This document shows, piece after piece, positions 16,810 to 24,651 of a stretch of 64,000 nt of DNA. The stretch is taken from contig JBIKIN010000006.1 in NCBI GenBank assembly GCA_044361595.1, positions 62,001 to 126,000 on the forward strand, in the 5' to 3' direction. Under the pieces are notes generated by a model. That model made no database searches. It was not told the origin of the DNA and worked only from the letters and a program-made list of their open reading frames with translations. Positions within the stretch are counted from its first letter, which is position 1; each line of letters begins with the position of its first letter. Source of the stretch: Pseudopedobacter sp044361595. GTDB taxonomy: Bacteria > Bacteroidota > Bacteroidia > Sphingobacteriales > Sphingobacteriaceae. The translations under genes and the position numbers were made by a program.

Positions 16810-17436
16810 ATGATTATAAAATCGGCTGAGTTTACCATAAGTAATACCAAAATAAGCAAATTACCTCCTCCGTTAATGCCCGAATATGCTTTCATCGGAC
16901 GATCTAACGTGGGAAAATCATCATTAATTAATATGCTGGTGAGTACAAAAGGTTTAGCAAAAACTTCGCAAAAACCGGGTAAAACACAGTTAATCAATCA
17001 TTTTCTGATAAATAAAAGCTGGTATATTGTAGATTTACCTGGTTATGGTTACGCTAAAAGTTCAAAAACAAACCGCTTAGAATGGGCCAAGTTTATTCGT
17101 CATTACTTAGAAAAGAGAGAAAGCTTACAATGTGTATTTGTTTTGATTGATAGCCGTTTAGAGCCACAAAAAATTGACATTGAGTTTTGCTGCTCTTTAG
17201 GAGAAAAAGGAATTCCGTTTATTTTATTATTTACAAAAGCTGATAAGCAAGGTGCACCAAAATCGCAACAAAACATGGCTGCGTTTAAAAAAGAACTCGC
17301 TGCTTTTTTTGAAGAAGTACCGCAAATGATCTTGACCTCGGCCGAAAACCATTTGGGTAAAGATGATGTTCTCAAATTAATTCATTACATAAATGAAAAC
17401 TTTATAGTTCCAGAGGATTATAAAGTTTTTGAGTAA
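16810..17436 (+). CDS. engB: Ribosome biogenesis GTP-binding protein EngB/YsxC
   Basis: The 208-aa protein is a TRAFAC-class GTPase needed for assembly of the large ribosomal subunit. It has G1 GRSNVGKSS, G3 DLPGYG and G4 LFTKADK in the expected order and spacing, and a length typical of the family. The ATG at 16810 fits the family N-terminus, which makes the closeness of the upstream -7 box noteworthy. It stands alone after the tRNA-Leu gene and before the UbiA-type gene. Confidence 0.95.
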   Translation: MIIKSAEFTISNTKISKLPPPLMPEYAFIGRSNVGKSSLINMLVSTKGLAKTSQKPGKTQLINHFLINKSWYIVDLPGYGYAKSSKTNRLEWAKFIRHYLEKRESLQCVFVLIDSRLEPQKIDIEFCCSLGEKGIPFILLFTKADKQGAPKSQQNMAAFKKELAAFFEEVPQMILTSAENHLGKDDVLKLIHYINENFIVPEDYKVFE

Positions 17437-17477
17437 TTATTTTTTTAAAATAAAACTCTTTTTTTCTTGAGAGTGGC

Positions 17478-17509
17478 TTGAAAAACAGAACATTTTGCAG
17501 AAACTTTGT
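17478..17509 (-). repeat. Second copy of the 31-bp dispersed word
   Basis: Read on the minus strand it begins ACAAAGTTTCTGCAAAATG and ends GTTCTGTTTTTCAA, differing from the copy at 14260-14290 by two substitutions and one inserted base. It lacks the flanking inverted arms. It lies 41 bp after the engB stop and 72 bp before the prenyltransferase start. Confidence 0.65.
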
Positions 17510-17581
17510 TAAGGGTGTATTAAAATAATTCGTTTTTAGTTTAAGGCTTTATAAGCAAAATAAATTAGGATAAAAATCAAA

Positions 17582-18442
17582 ATGAAAAAATACCTTTCGT
17601 TAGTCACCTTTTCACATACCATCTTTGCCATGCCTTTTGCCTTTATAGGCTTTTTCTTGGCTATAAATACTACAAGTAACCAATTTTCATGGTTAAAATT
17701 AGCACTCATGGTTTTATGTATGATTTTCGCAAGAAATGCCGCCATGGCGTTTAATCGTTATTTAGACCGCGATATTGACGCTAAAAATCCTCGCACCAAG
17801 GTAAGAGATATTCCAGCAGGAAGAATTCCAGCCAAAAACGCTTTAATATTTACGATCATTAATTGCTTACTGTTTATCGGAGCCACTTGGTTTATCAATA
17901 GCTTATGTTTTTACCTCTCGCCAATTGCGTTAATAGTTATTTTGGGTTATAGCGTCACTAAAAGATTTACAGCTTTATGTCATCTGGTGTTAGGATTAGG
18001 TCTTTCCTTAGCTCCTATTGGGGCTTATTTAGTAGTTACCGGCGAATTTGCTTTACTGCCCATCCTATTTTCTTTAGCAGTTTTATGCTGGGTTAGCGGT
18101 TTCGATATTATTTATGCATTGCAAGATGAGGATTTCGATCGTTCAGAAAACTTACATTCCATCCCCTCCTATTTGGGTAAAAAAAATGCACTCATGTTGA
18201 GTAATTTTTTACATGTTTTAGCAGCTGCTTTTGTAATTGCACCTTTATTTTTTACTGTACTAGCTTGGCCTTATTATGTAGGTCTTCTTATTTTTATTTC
18301 GATGCTGATTTACCAGCATTTACTAGTTAAGCCAAACGACTTAAGCAAGGTAAACTTTGCCTTTATGACCACCAATGGCATTGCATCTGTAGCGTTTTCA
18401 TTATGTTTTTTATTTGATATTTATTACCGTACACAGTTATGA
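17582..18442 (+). CDS. UbiA-type polyprenyltransferase (probable menaquinone-pathway MqnP/UbiA)
   Basis: The 286-aa integral membrane protein has eight or nine helices and both Asp-rich Mg/diphosphate motifs: NRYLDRDID followed by RDIPAG, and DIIYALQDEDFD. It attaches an isoprenoid chain to a 4-hydroxybenzoate-like or futalosine-pathway aromatic ring. The Bacteroidetes lack ubiquinone, so a role in menaquinone synthesis is the more likely one, inferred and not shown here. Its stop overlaps the peptidase start by ATGA, so the two genes are translationally coupled. Confidence 0.88.
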   Translation: MKKYLSLVTFSHTIFAMPFAFIGFFLAINTTSNQFSWLKLALMVLCMIFARNAAMAFNRYLDRDIDAKNPRTKVRDIPAGRIPAKNALIFTIINCLLFIGATWFINSLCFYLSPIALIVILGYSVTKRFTALCHLVLGLGLSLAPIGAYLVVTGEFALLPILFSLAVLCWVSGFDIIYALQDEDFDRSENLHSIPSYLGKKNALMLSNFLHVLAAAFVIAPLFFTVLAWPYYVGLLIFISMLIYQHLLVKPNDLSKVNFAFMTTNGIASVAFSLCFLFDIYYRTQL

Positions 18443-20145
18443 TTTTAGAAAAAGCGAAAAGAAATTATCTTCCAAACAATTTAAATATAGAATGGGCAAC
18501 TTTAGAACCTATTTTTAAAGAGTTAAGCGATAGACAAATAAACTCGGTTACAGAACTTGAAAAATGGTTAAAAGATAAGAGTGAAATTGAAGCGGCGCTA
18601 GAGGAAGATTTTGCATGGCGATACATTAAAATGAGTTGCGATACAGCAAACGAAGATTTGGTTCAATCTTTCCAATATTTTGCAATGGAAATTGAGCCTA
18701 AAATTGCTCCAATTGGTAACGAATTAAATAAAAAATTAATAGAATCTCCTTACTTAAAGGATTTAGATCAGGATAAATATTTCATTTACTTGCGTGGAGT
18801 AAAAAAGGCTTTAGAGCTTTTTAGAGAAGAAAACATTCCTTTACAAACCGAGCTTCAAGTTGAGCAACAAAAATACCAAGGTATTACTGGCGCTATGTCT
18901 GTTACCTTAAACGGACAAGAGTATACTTTAGAGCAAGCATCTAATTTCTTAAAAGATTTAAATAGAGCGACTCGTCAGCAAGCTTGGGAAACCATCACTG
19001 CTAGAAGATTAACCGATAAAAATCAACTAGACGAATTATTTAATAAATTAAAATCTTTACGTCATCAAGTAGCGCAAAATGCTGGTTTTAGCAATTTCAG
19101 AGATTATATGTTTGCGGCTTTAGGCCGATTTGATTATACCCCACAAGACTGTTTCGATTTTCACGATGCTATTGAAAAAGAAGTAGTTCCATTATTATCA
19201 GCGCAAGCGGAAGAAAGAAAAAATTTACTTGGATTACAAACTTTAAAACCTTGGGATACTGAAGTTGATAGCTCGGGAAAAGCACCTTTAATCCCTTTTA
19301 ATAGCGGTGCAGAGTTAATAGAAAAATCTATCCGATGCTTTAACAAACTAGACAGTTTTTTAGGCTCTCGATTAGAGATCATGAGAGAAAATGGCTTGTT
19401 TGATGTAGAAAGTAGAAAAGGTAAAGCACCCGGAGGGTATAATTATCCATTGGCCGAAACCGGCGCTCCGTTTATTTTCATGAACTCGGCTAACTCGTTT
19501 AGAGATTTAACTACCATGGTACACGAAGGTGGCCATGCGGTGCACACTTTTTTAACTGCCAATTTAGAGTTAAACGATTTTAAACATTGCCCATCCGAAG
19601 TTGCAGAGCTGGCTTCTATGAGTATGGAATTAATCTCTATGGATTACTGGGATGAGTTTTTTGATAATGATGAAGACCTTAAAAGAGCCAAACGCTATCA
19701 GCTAAGAGATGTTTTAAAAACCTTACCATGGGTTGCTGTAGTTGATTCTTTTCAGCACTGGATTTATACTCATCCAAATCATACCTCAGAAGAAAGAACA
19801 GCAGAATTTTCTAAAATTTTCACCCGTTTTGGAGCTAATTTTGTTGATTGGAGTGAACATCAAGAAGCAATGGAAAATCTATGGCAAAAGCAATTACATA
19901 TTTTTGAAGTCCCTTTTTATTATGTTGAATACGCCATAGCACAATTAGGCGCCATTGCAGTTTGGAAAAATTATAAAGAGAATCCAGAAAAAGGTTTAGC
20001 CAATTACATAGCGGCTTTAAAATTGGGCTATACCAAAGACATGAAAACCATTTACGAAACGGCAGGTATTAAATTTGATTTTAGCGCTTCTTATATTAAA
20101 GAATTAATGGATTTTGTGAAAGCAGAATTAGATAAATTAGATTAA
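18439..20145 (+). CDS. M3 family oligoendopeptidase (PepF/thimet-like)
   Basis: The 568-aa metallopeptidase carries the zinc motif VHEGGHAVH (HExxH) at about residues 362-370 and the downstream family region ELASMSMELIS with the third ligand Glu. It has an N-terminal helical domain and no signal peptide, so it degrades short peptides in the cytoplasm. Length suits the PepF-like branch of M3. It overlaps the prenyltransferase gene by 4 bp. Confidence 0.92.
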   Translation: MILEKAKRNYLPNNLNIEWATLEPIFKELSDRQINSVTELEKWLKDKSEIEAALEEDFAWRYIKMSCDTANEDLVQSFQYFAMEIEPKIAPIGNELNKKLIESPYLKDLDQDKYFIYLRGVKKALELFREENIPLQTELQVEQQKYQGITGAMSVTLNGQEYTLEQASNFLKDLNRATRQQAWETITARRLTDKNQLDELFNKLKSLRHQVAQNAGFSNFRDYMFAALGRFDYTPQDCFDFHDAIEKEVVPLLSAQAEERKNLLGLQTLKPWDTEVDSSGKAPLIPFNSGAELIEKSIRCFNKLDSFLGSRLEIMRENGLFDVESRKGKAPGGYNYPLAETGAPFIFMNSANSFRDLTTMVHEGGHAVHTFLTANLELNDFKHCPSEVAELASMSMELISMDYWDEFFDNDEDLKRAKRYQLRDVLKTLPWVAVVDSFQHWIYTHPNHTSEERTAEFSKIFTRFGANFVDWSEHQEAMENLWQKQLHIFEVPFYYVEYAIAQLGAIAVWKNYKENPEKGLANYIAALKLGYTKDMKTIYETAGIKFDFSASYIKELMDFVKAELDKLD

Positions 20146-20196
20146 ATTTCCTGTCTTAATCATTAAAATATATTTAAAGACGATAAGAAGTATGCT

Positions 20197-20802
20197 ATGA
20201 GAAAACTTTTGATCATTATTCTTACGCTAACTTGTTCTATAGCAAATGCTCAAAACAATAATGATAGCTATTTAAAAACTTTTGACGATTTAAAATCAAA
20301 ATCAAAAATTGATAAAAGTGATACCACATCATTAGAAATTATTAATAATTTTTATCATGATGTATTACAATCTGATAAAGGAGAATTAGGGAGCAACACC
20401 ATCAATAAATTGCAAAAATTCATGACTTCTCCCGATGCAAAAAACAAATACCTAATAGAGATTTTTTTAATGTATTTACAACACATTAGCGAAACAGCGG
20501 CAAAGAACTTAAAAACAAATGCCGATTTTCAAGTTGCTGCGATGAAAAAACTAAAAAACGATTTTACGGAATTGTATGGTATTACTCCGGCGATCTTATT
20601 TATTTATGGCTCCGAAGCATTAGAAAGTGCACAAAAAATTGAAGAAGCAAAAAAAGAAGTTTTAGATGGTTTAAATACTTATCCTAATAGTATTCCTTTA
20701 AAAGTTTATCATTATTTAGGAACAAAAAACGAAGAAATTAAAAAGGATTTAATCACTAACCACACCAATCATTGGTTAGTGATTCAAAGTAATATCAAAT
20801 AA
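20197..20802 (+). CDS. Secreted protein of unknown function
   Basis: The 201-aa protein has a signal peptide ending CSIANAQ and a predicted all-helical mature part, with an alternation of helices late in the protein (ILFIYGSEALESAQKIEEAK) that recalls TPR-like repeats. I do not recognise the family. It should be periplasmic or outer-membrane exposed. The last codons contain a perfect 12-bp inverted repeat (20751-20762 with 20773-20784). It stands alone between the peptidase and the convergent rluA-type gene. Confidence 0.7.
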   Translation: MRKLLIIILTLTCSIANAQNNNDSYLKTFDDLKSKSKIDKSDTTSLEIINNFYHDVLQSDKGELGSNTINKLQKFMTSPDAKNKYLIEIFLMYLQHISETAAKNLKTNADFQVAAMKKLKNDFTELYGITPAILFIYGSEALESAQKIEEAKKEVLDGLNTYPNSIPLKVYHYLGTKNEEIKKDLITNHTNHWLVIQSNIK

Positions 20803-20883
20803 TTAAAGCTGATTTTTGGTTTTTTAGTGCAAAAAAATCTTTTAAATTTTAATCTGTGTATCTGTGGCAATAAATACCATCGC

Positions 20884-21588
20884 CTAGCTCAAAAAATTAT
20901 CAAATTTCTCCCAAAAACCATCGCGAGGTAAAGGAGCAAAAATTTCAACTTTTTCCTTTTTAACCGGGTGAATAAATTGCAAACGCAAAGCATGTAACGC
21001 AATACTCTTCTTTCGGCTTCCACGAGGATAACCATATTTATTATCACCAACAATTGGACTACCCAAAGTAGAAATTTGCACCCTAATTTGATGTGGGCGA
21101 CCAGTTATCGGGTCAACTTCAATTAAATAATATTCGTTCTGGTAACCCAAAACTTTAAAATTAAGTTCTGCTCTTTGGCTCCCTTTAATCTCGGTATTGT
21201 AAGGAGTAGTGATATTTTTTTTGGGGTTTTTAACTAAGTAATGTACCAAATTACCTTCCATCATGGATGGTTTTTGCCTAACCACAGCCCAATATGTTTT
21301 GTGCATATCTCGCTCTTTAAACATTTTGTTAATGCGATCTAAAGCTTTAGAAGTTTTAGCAAATAAAATTACACCGCTCACTGGTCGGTCTAAGCGATGA
21401 ACCACTCCCAAAAAAGCACCATTTGGTTTGTTATACTTTTCGGCAATATAGGTTTTCACCATTTCGTCTAAAGACGGGTCACCAGTTTCATCAACCTGCA
21501 CAATCCATCCCGCTTTTTTATAAACCGCAATTAAATGATTATCCTCATAAAGAATATCTCTATCGGTTATTTTGTAAAATTCATCCAT
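20884..21588 (-). CDS. RluA-family pseudouridine synthase
   Basis: The 234-aa protein has the RluA catalytic motif HRLDRPVSGVILFAKTSKA with the invariant Asp, and the downstream GRPHQIRVQI and LHALRL segments. It isomerises uridine to pseudouridine in rRNA or tRNA. It lacks an S4 domain, which fits the single-domain RluA/TruC-like branch. The exact target position cannot be read from sequence. It is convergent with the upstream secreted-protein gene. Confidence 0.9.
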   Translation of the reverse strand: MDEFYKITDRDILYEDNHLIAVYKKAGWIVQVDETGDPSLDEMVKTYIAEKYNKPNGAFLGVVHRLDRPVSGVILFAKTSKALDRINKMFKERDMHKTYWAVVRQKPSMMEGNLVHYLVKNPKKNITTPYNTEIKGSQRAELNFKVLGYQNEYYLIEVDPITGRPHQIRVQISTLGSPIVGDNKYGYPRGSRKKSIALHALRLQFIHPVKKEKVEIFAPLPRDGFWEKFDNFLS

Positions 21589-21613
21589 TTAGTGAGTATT
21601 GAAGTGTAAGTAT

Positions 21614-21640
21614 TGAGATTTGAGACGTGAGATTTGAGAC
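21614..21640. repeat. Short tandem 13-bp repeat
   Basis: TGAGATTTGAGAC occurs twice (21614-21626 and 21628-21640), one base apart, in the gap between the rluA-type gene and panB. Further on the gap is rich in AACTAACAAACTAA words like those at 16745-16785. This looks like slippage-prone intergenic sequence. Confidence 0.6.
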
Positions 21641-21763
21641 ATTAGACGCAAGAGGTTAGATTTAAGATTTCAATATTATTTAAACGGTAAAACCACCCAT
21701 TCGAACCTAATGAACTGTTTCAACCAATGAACTAACAAACTAAACTCTTAACAAACTAAGAAA

Positions 21764-22579
21764 CTAATACTGCTCTTTATTATTTGGGAAATCGCCACTC
21801 TTCACATCTTTAATATAGGATTGTACAGCACCATTAATTTCATCAAATAAATTTAAATACTGACGTAAAAAACGAGGGGTAAAACCTTTAGTTAAGCCAA
21901 CCATATCATTAACAACCAAAACTTGTCCATCGCAATGTGGTCCAGCACCAATACCAATAGTAGGAATTAAAACACTCTCACTAACTTCCTTAGCTAATTG
22001 AGCAGGTATTTTTTCTAAAACCACAGAAAAACATCCAGCATCCTGCAATCGTAAAATATCTGATTTTAGTTTATCGGCCTCAGCTTCTTCCTTGGCTCTA
22101 ACGGTATAAGTTCCAAACTTATAAATAGATTGAGGCGTTAACCCTAAGTGCCCCATAACGGGGATACCGGCAGCAATAATTCGCTCCACAGATTCTGCAA
22201 TTTCTGAACCACCTTCTAATTTTACGGCATGAGCGCCAGATTCTTTCATAATCCGAATGGCCGAATTTAAGGCTTCTTTTGAGTTCCCTTGATAAGATCC
22301 AAAAGGTAAATCTACTACCACCAATGCTCTAGATGCACCTCTAATAACAGATGCAGCATGATATATCATTTGGTCTAAAGTAATAGGCAACGTAGTTTCA
22401 TGTCCTGCCATCACCATAGAGGCAGAATCGCCAACTAAAATAATGTCTATTCCACCACTATCTACAACTTTAGCCATAGAATAATCGTAAGCGGTTAGCA
22501 TAGCTATCTTCTCGCCACGATTTTTCATTTCTTGCAAAATGTGAGTGGTAATTCTTTTAATCTCCTTGTGAACAGACAT
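21764..22579 (-). CDS. panB: 3-methyl-2-oxobutanoate hydroxymethyltransferase
   Basis: The 271-aa enzyme uses methylene-tetrahydrofolate to convert alpha-ketoisovalerate to ketopantoate, the first step of pantothenate synthesis. Family landmarks are MLTAYDYSMAKVVD near the N-terminus, ILVGDSASMVMAGH with the metal-ligand Asp, VKLEGG with the catalytic region, MGHLGLTPQS and IGIGAGPHCDGQVLV. Length matches the family. It is divergent from carA; no other pantothenate gene is in view. Confidence 0.96.
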   Translation of the reverse strand: MSVHKEIKRITTHILQEMKNRGEKIAMLTAYDYSMAKVVDSGGIDIILVGDSASMVMAGHETTLPITLDQMIYHAASVIRGASRALVVVDLPFGSYQGNSKEALNSAIRIMKESGAHAVKLEGGSEIAESVERIIAAGIPVMGHLGLTPQSIYKFGTYTVRAKEEAEADKLKSDILRLQDAGCFSVVLEKIPAQLAKEVSESVLIPTIGIGAGPHCDGQVLVVNDMVGLTKGFTPRFLRQYLNLFDEINGAVQSYIKDVKSGDFPNNKEQY

Positions 22580-22667
22580 TTGCTGTGATTTTAAAATTAG
22601 AATACGGTAAAGTTAAAAAAATGATTGTTTTTTATAGGAATTGATAGTTTATTTTGATTAAAAATTC

Positions 22668-22675
22668 TACTTTTG
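22668..22675 (+). promoter_or_regulatory. -7 box of the carA transcript
   Basis: TACTTTTG matches TAnnTTTG. Transcription from it would begin near 22679, giving a leader of about 110 nt before carA that carries a small hairpin (22681-22686 with 22700-22705) and a 36-codon open frame. A properly spaced -33 TTTG is not seen. Confidence 0.55.
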
Positions 22676-22684
22676 CATCCCAAG

Positions 22685-22795
22685 ATGAGCATTCAAACAA
22701 TCTTGTTTTATTTATTTACAAAAAGTAAATTCCTACTAGCTCCTCCTTATTTCCTTTATTTTTTATTCAAACTAAAAATCTTAATCCAAGCATGA
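22685..22795 (+). CDS. Possible 36-aa leader peptide upstream of carA
   Basis: An ATG at 22685, about 6 nt after the predicted transcript start, opens a 36-codon frame. It ends in TGA overlapping the carA ATG as ATGA, a classic coupling arrangement. The peptide is hydrophobic and rich in Phe, Leu and Tyr (for example APPYFLYFLFKLK). Its ATG lies in the stem of the CAAGAT...ATCTTG hairpin. T-rich leader sequence could produce such a frame by chance, so this is a candidate only. Confidence 0.35.
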   Translation: MSIQTILFYLFTKSKFLLAPPYFLYFLFKLKILIQA

Positions 22796-23892
22796 GCGTA
22801 ACTTACACTAAATTACCTGCAGTACTTTTATTAGCCGATGGAACTGTTTACCATGGTAAAGCTGCCGGAAAAATTGGAACTACCACTGGCGAAATTTGCT
22901 TCAATACAGGAATGACAGGTTATCAAGAGGTTTTTACAGATCCCTCGTACTTTGGTCAAATAATGGTTACTACCAACGCCCACATTGGTAATTATGGAAT
23001 TAGTGATGAGGAAATAGAGTCTGACAGCATTAAAATTGCTGGCTTAGTTTGTAAAAATTTTAACATTCCATTTAGTAGAAAACAAGCCAATCAATCTATA
23101 CAAGATTATTTTCAAGACGAGCATATTGTAGGCATTTCTGATGTTGATACAAGAGAAATAGTACGTCATATTAGAGATAAAGGCGCTATGAATGCCATCA
23201 TCTCGTCCGAGATTTTGGATATTGAAGAATTAAAGAAAAAACTAGCTGAAGTTCCATCAATGGATGGATTAGAGCTTTCGTCACAAGTAAGCACCAAAGA
23301 ACCTTATTTTGTAGGTGATGAAAATGCCCCCATTAAAGTAGCCGTTTTAGATCTTGGAGTTAAGAAAAACATCTTAAGAAACTTTACTGAAAGAAATGTT
23401 TATGCTAAGGTTTTCCCGGCAAAAACAACTTACGCTGAAATGGAAAAATGGCAGCCCAATGGTTATTTTATTTCAAATGGCCCAGGCGACCCTGCTGCAA
23501 TGCCTTATGCAATTGATACCGTAAAAGAAATTTTAGCTACCGATAAACCTTTGTTTGGCATTTGCTTAGGTCATCAGTTATTGGCTCAAGCTAATGGCAT
23601 AGGGACTTTAAAAATGTTTAACGGTCACCGTGGATTAAATCATCCGGTTAAAAATATCATTAAAGACCATTGCGAAGTAACTTCACAAAACCATGGTTTC
23701 GGAGTCATTGCCGATGATATTGCAAAATCAGAAAAAGTAGAAATTACGCACATCAACTTAAACGATAAATCAATAGAAGGTATTAGAGTAAAAGGTAAAA
23801 AAGCCTTCTCGGTACAATACCACCCAGAATCTTCTCCGGGTCCACACGATTCTAGATATTTATTTGATGATTTTGTGAGTATGATGAGCTAA
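22792..23892 (+). CDS. carA: Carbamoyl-phosphate synthase small (glutaminase) subunit
   Basis: The 366-aa protein combines the N-terminal CPSase small-subunit domain (LADGTVYHGKAAG, FNTGMTGYQEVFTDPSY) with a class I glutamine amidotransferase domain. The nucleophile Cys is in FGICLGHQLLA and the catalytic His and Glu in QYHPESSPGPHDS. It supplies ammonia to CarB for pyrimidine and arginine synthesis. No carB gene follows, so the large subunit is encoded elsewhere. Start at 22792 gives the expected family N-terminus. Confidence 0.97.
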   Translation: MSVTYTKLPAVLLLADGTVYHGKAAGKIGTTTGEICFNTGMTGYQEVFTDPSYFGQIMVTTNAHIGNYGISDEEIESDSIKIAGLVCKNFNIPFSRKQANQSIQDYFQDEHIVGISDVDTREIVRHIRDKGAMNAIISSEILDIEELKKKLAEVPSMDGLELSSQVSTKEPYFVGDENAPIKVAVLDLGVKKNILRNFTERNVYAKVFPAKTTYAEMEKWQPNGYFISNGPGDPAAMPYAIDTVKEILATDKPLFGICLGHQLLAQANGIGTLKMFNGHRGLNHPVKNIIKDHCEVTSQNHGFGVIADDIAKSEKVEITHINLNDKSIEGIRVKGKKAFSVQYHPESSPGPHDSRYLFDDFVSMMS

Positions 23893-23924
23893 TTTTTTTT
23901 TAGAAAAGTATCAGCTGTATTTCA

Positions 23925-24010
23925 AAGTACCGATTACGGGTTTTATGCTGTGTTTTTTTGGCATTTACTAAATGGTAAATAGCCAAAAAAGATGCCGCTT
24001 CACCCCCGTT
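23925..24010 (-). repeat. Degenerate dispersed intergenic element (copy 3)
   Basis: On the minus strand the words GTGAAGCGGCATC, TTTTTTGGC, then GCCAAAAAAACACAGCATAA and AACCCGTAATCGG occur in order, aligning with the elements at 32940 and 50116 (minus) and 7141 (plus). A central stem (TTTACCATTTAGTAAA) gives the hairpin loop. It fills the gap between carA and the convergent DoxX-like gene. Confidence 0.6.
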
Positions 24011-24038
24011 TATTTAACAATTGCTTTTGCTAAAACGT

Positions 24039-24395
24039 TCACTTTATTAATCTGTAAACCCAATAAATTAACAAGAATTGGAGTGGTAGTCGAATTAATG
24101 ATGCGTAAAATAGTAAGCCGCAATTTTCATACTCGTTAAAGCTCATTTGCAAATTTGCAGGAAAAACAGCTATCAATAATGCGATAGTTAACCAAACTCC
24201 CAATTTTCTAGTTTTTTGAGGAATTAATAGTGCTCCACAAATCATCTCGGCAAAGCCACTAGCATAAACTAATGTTAATGGAAATACCAAATAAGGTGGC
24301 ATAATTTGTAGGTAGAAATCAGGCATTATAAAGTGGTTAATACCTGCTAAAATGAAAATAATGCCTGTGATAATGGCGGATTTCGAGTTTTTCAA
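24039..24395 (-). CDS. DoxX-like small membrane protein
   Basis: The 118-aa protein has four hydrophobic helices, with the polar-marked GINHFIMPDFY loop after the first and a conserved-looking SGFAEMICGALLI helix. This is the pattern of DoxX/MauE-like inner-membrane proteins, some of which act with quinones or in redox stress. Function here is unknown. It is convergent with carA and has no evident partner. Confidence 0.7.
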   Translation of the reverse strand: MKNSKSAIITGIIFILAGINHFIMPDFYLQIMPPYLVFPLTLVYASGFAEMICGALLIPQKTRKLGVWLTIALLIAVFPANLQMSFNEYENCGLLFYASLIRLPLQFLLIYWVYRLIK

Positions 24396-24474
24396 TTATT
24401 TTACGATTTACCCAAATGTAAACATTTGAAGTATTATTGAAACTACAACATAATTAATAGCCCAGATTGGAATG

Positions 24475-24493
24475 CCTGCCTGCCGCAGGCAGG
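24475..24493. repeat. GC-rich palindrome in an intergenic repeat
   Basis: CCTGCCTGC and GCAGGCAGG flank a single C, a perfect 19-bp palindrome in otherwise AT-rich DNA. Around it AGCCCAGATTGGAA (24459-24472) and GAATGAAAAGCTGGATTAAG (24530-24549) resemble words of the dispersed intergenic element family. It lies in the gap upstream of lpdA. Confidence 0.55.
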
Positions 24494-24651
24494 GATACCG
24501 GCCAAGAGCCTAAGGCCTTGCAGGCGTATGAATGAAAAGCTGGATTAAGCTTCAAAAAAAGTCTCAATAAAAAAACTAACAATTAAATTAAAAACATCCC
24601 TTCTATCCCCAAAATAGTTTACTTAATTTAGCGCAAACAAAAAAAAGTAAA

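Noticed and set aside
21600..21760. CRISPR-like repeats in the panB gap
   Set aside because: Only two 13-bp units one base apart and AT-rich words; no regular spacers and no cas genes.
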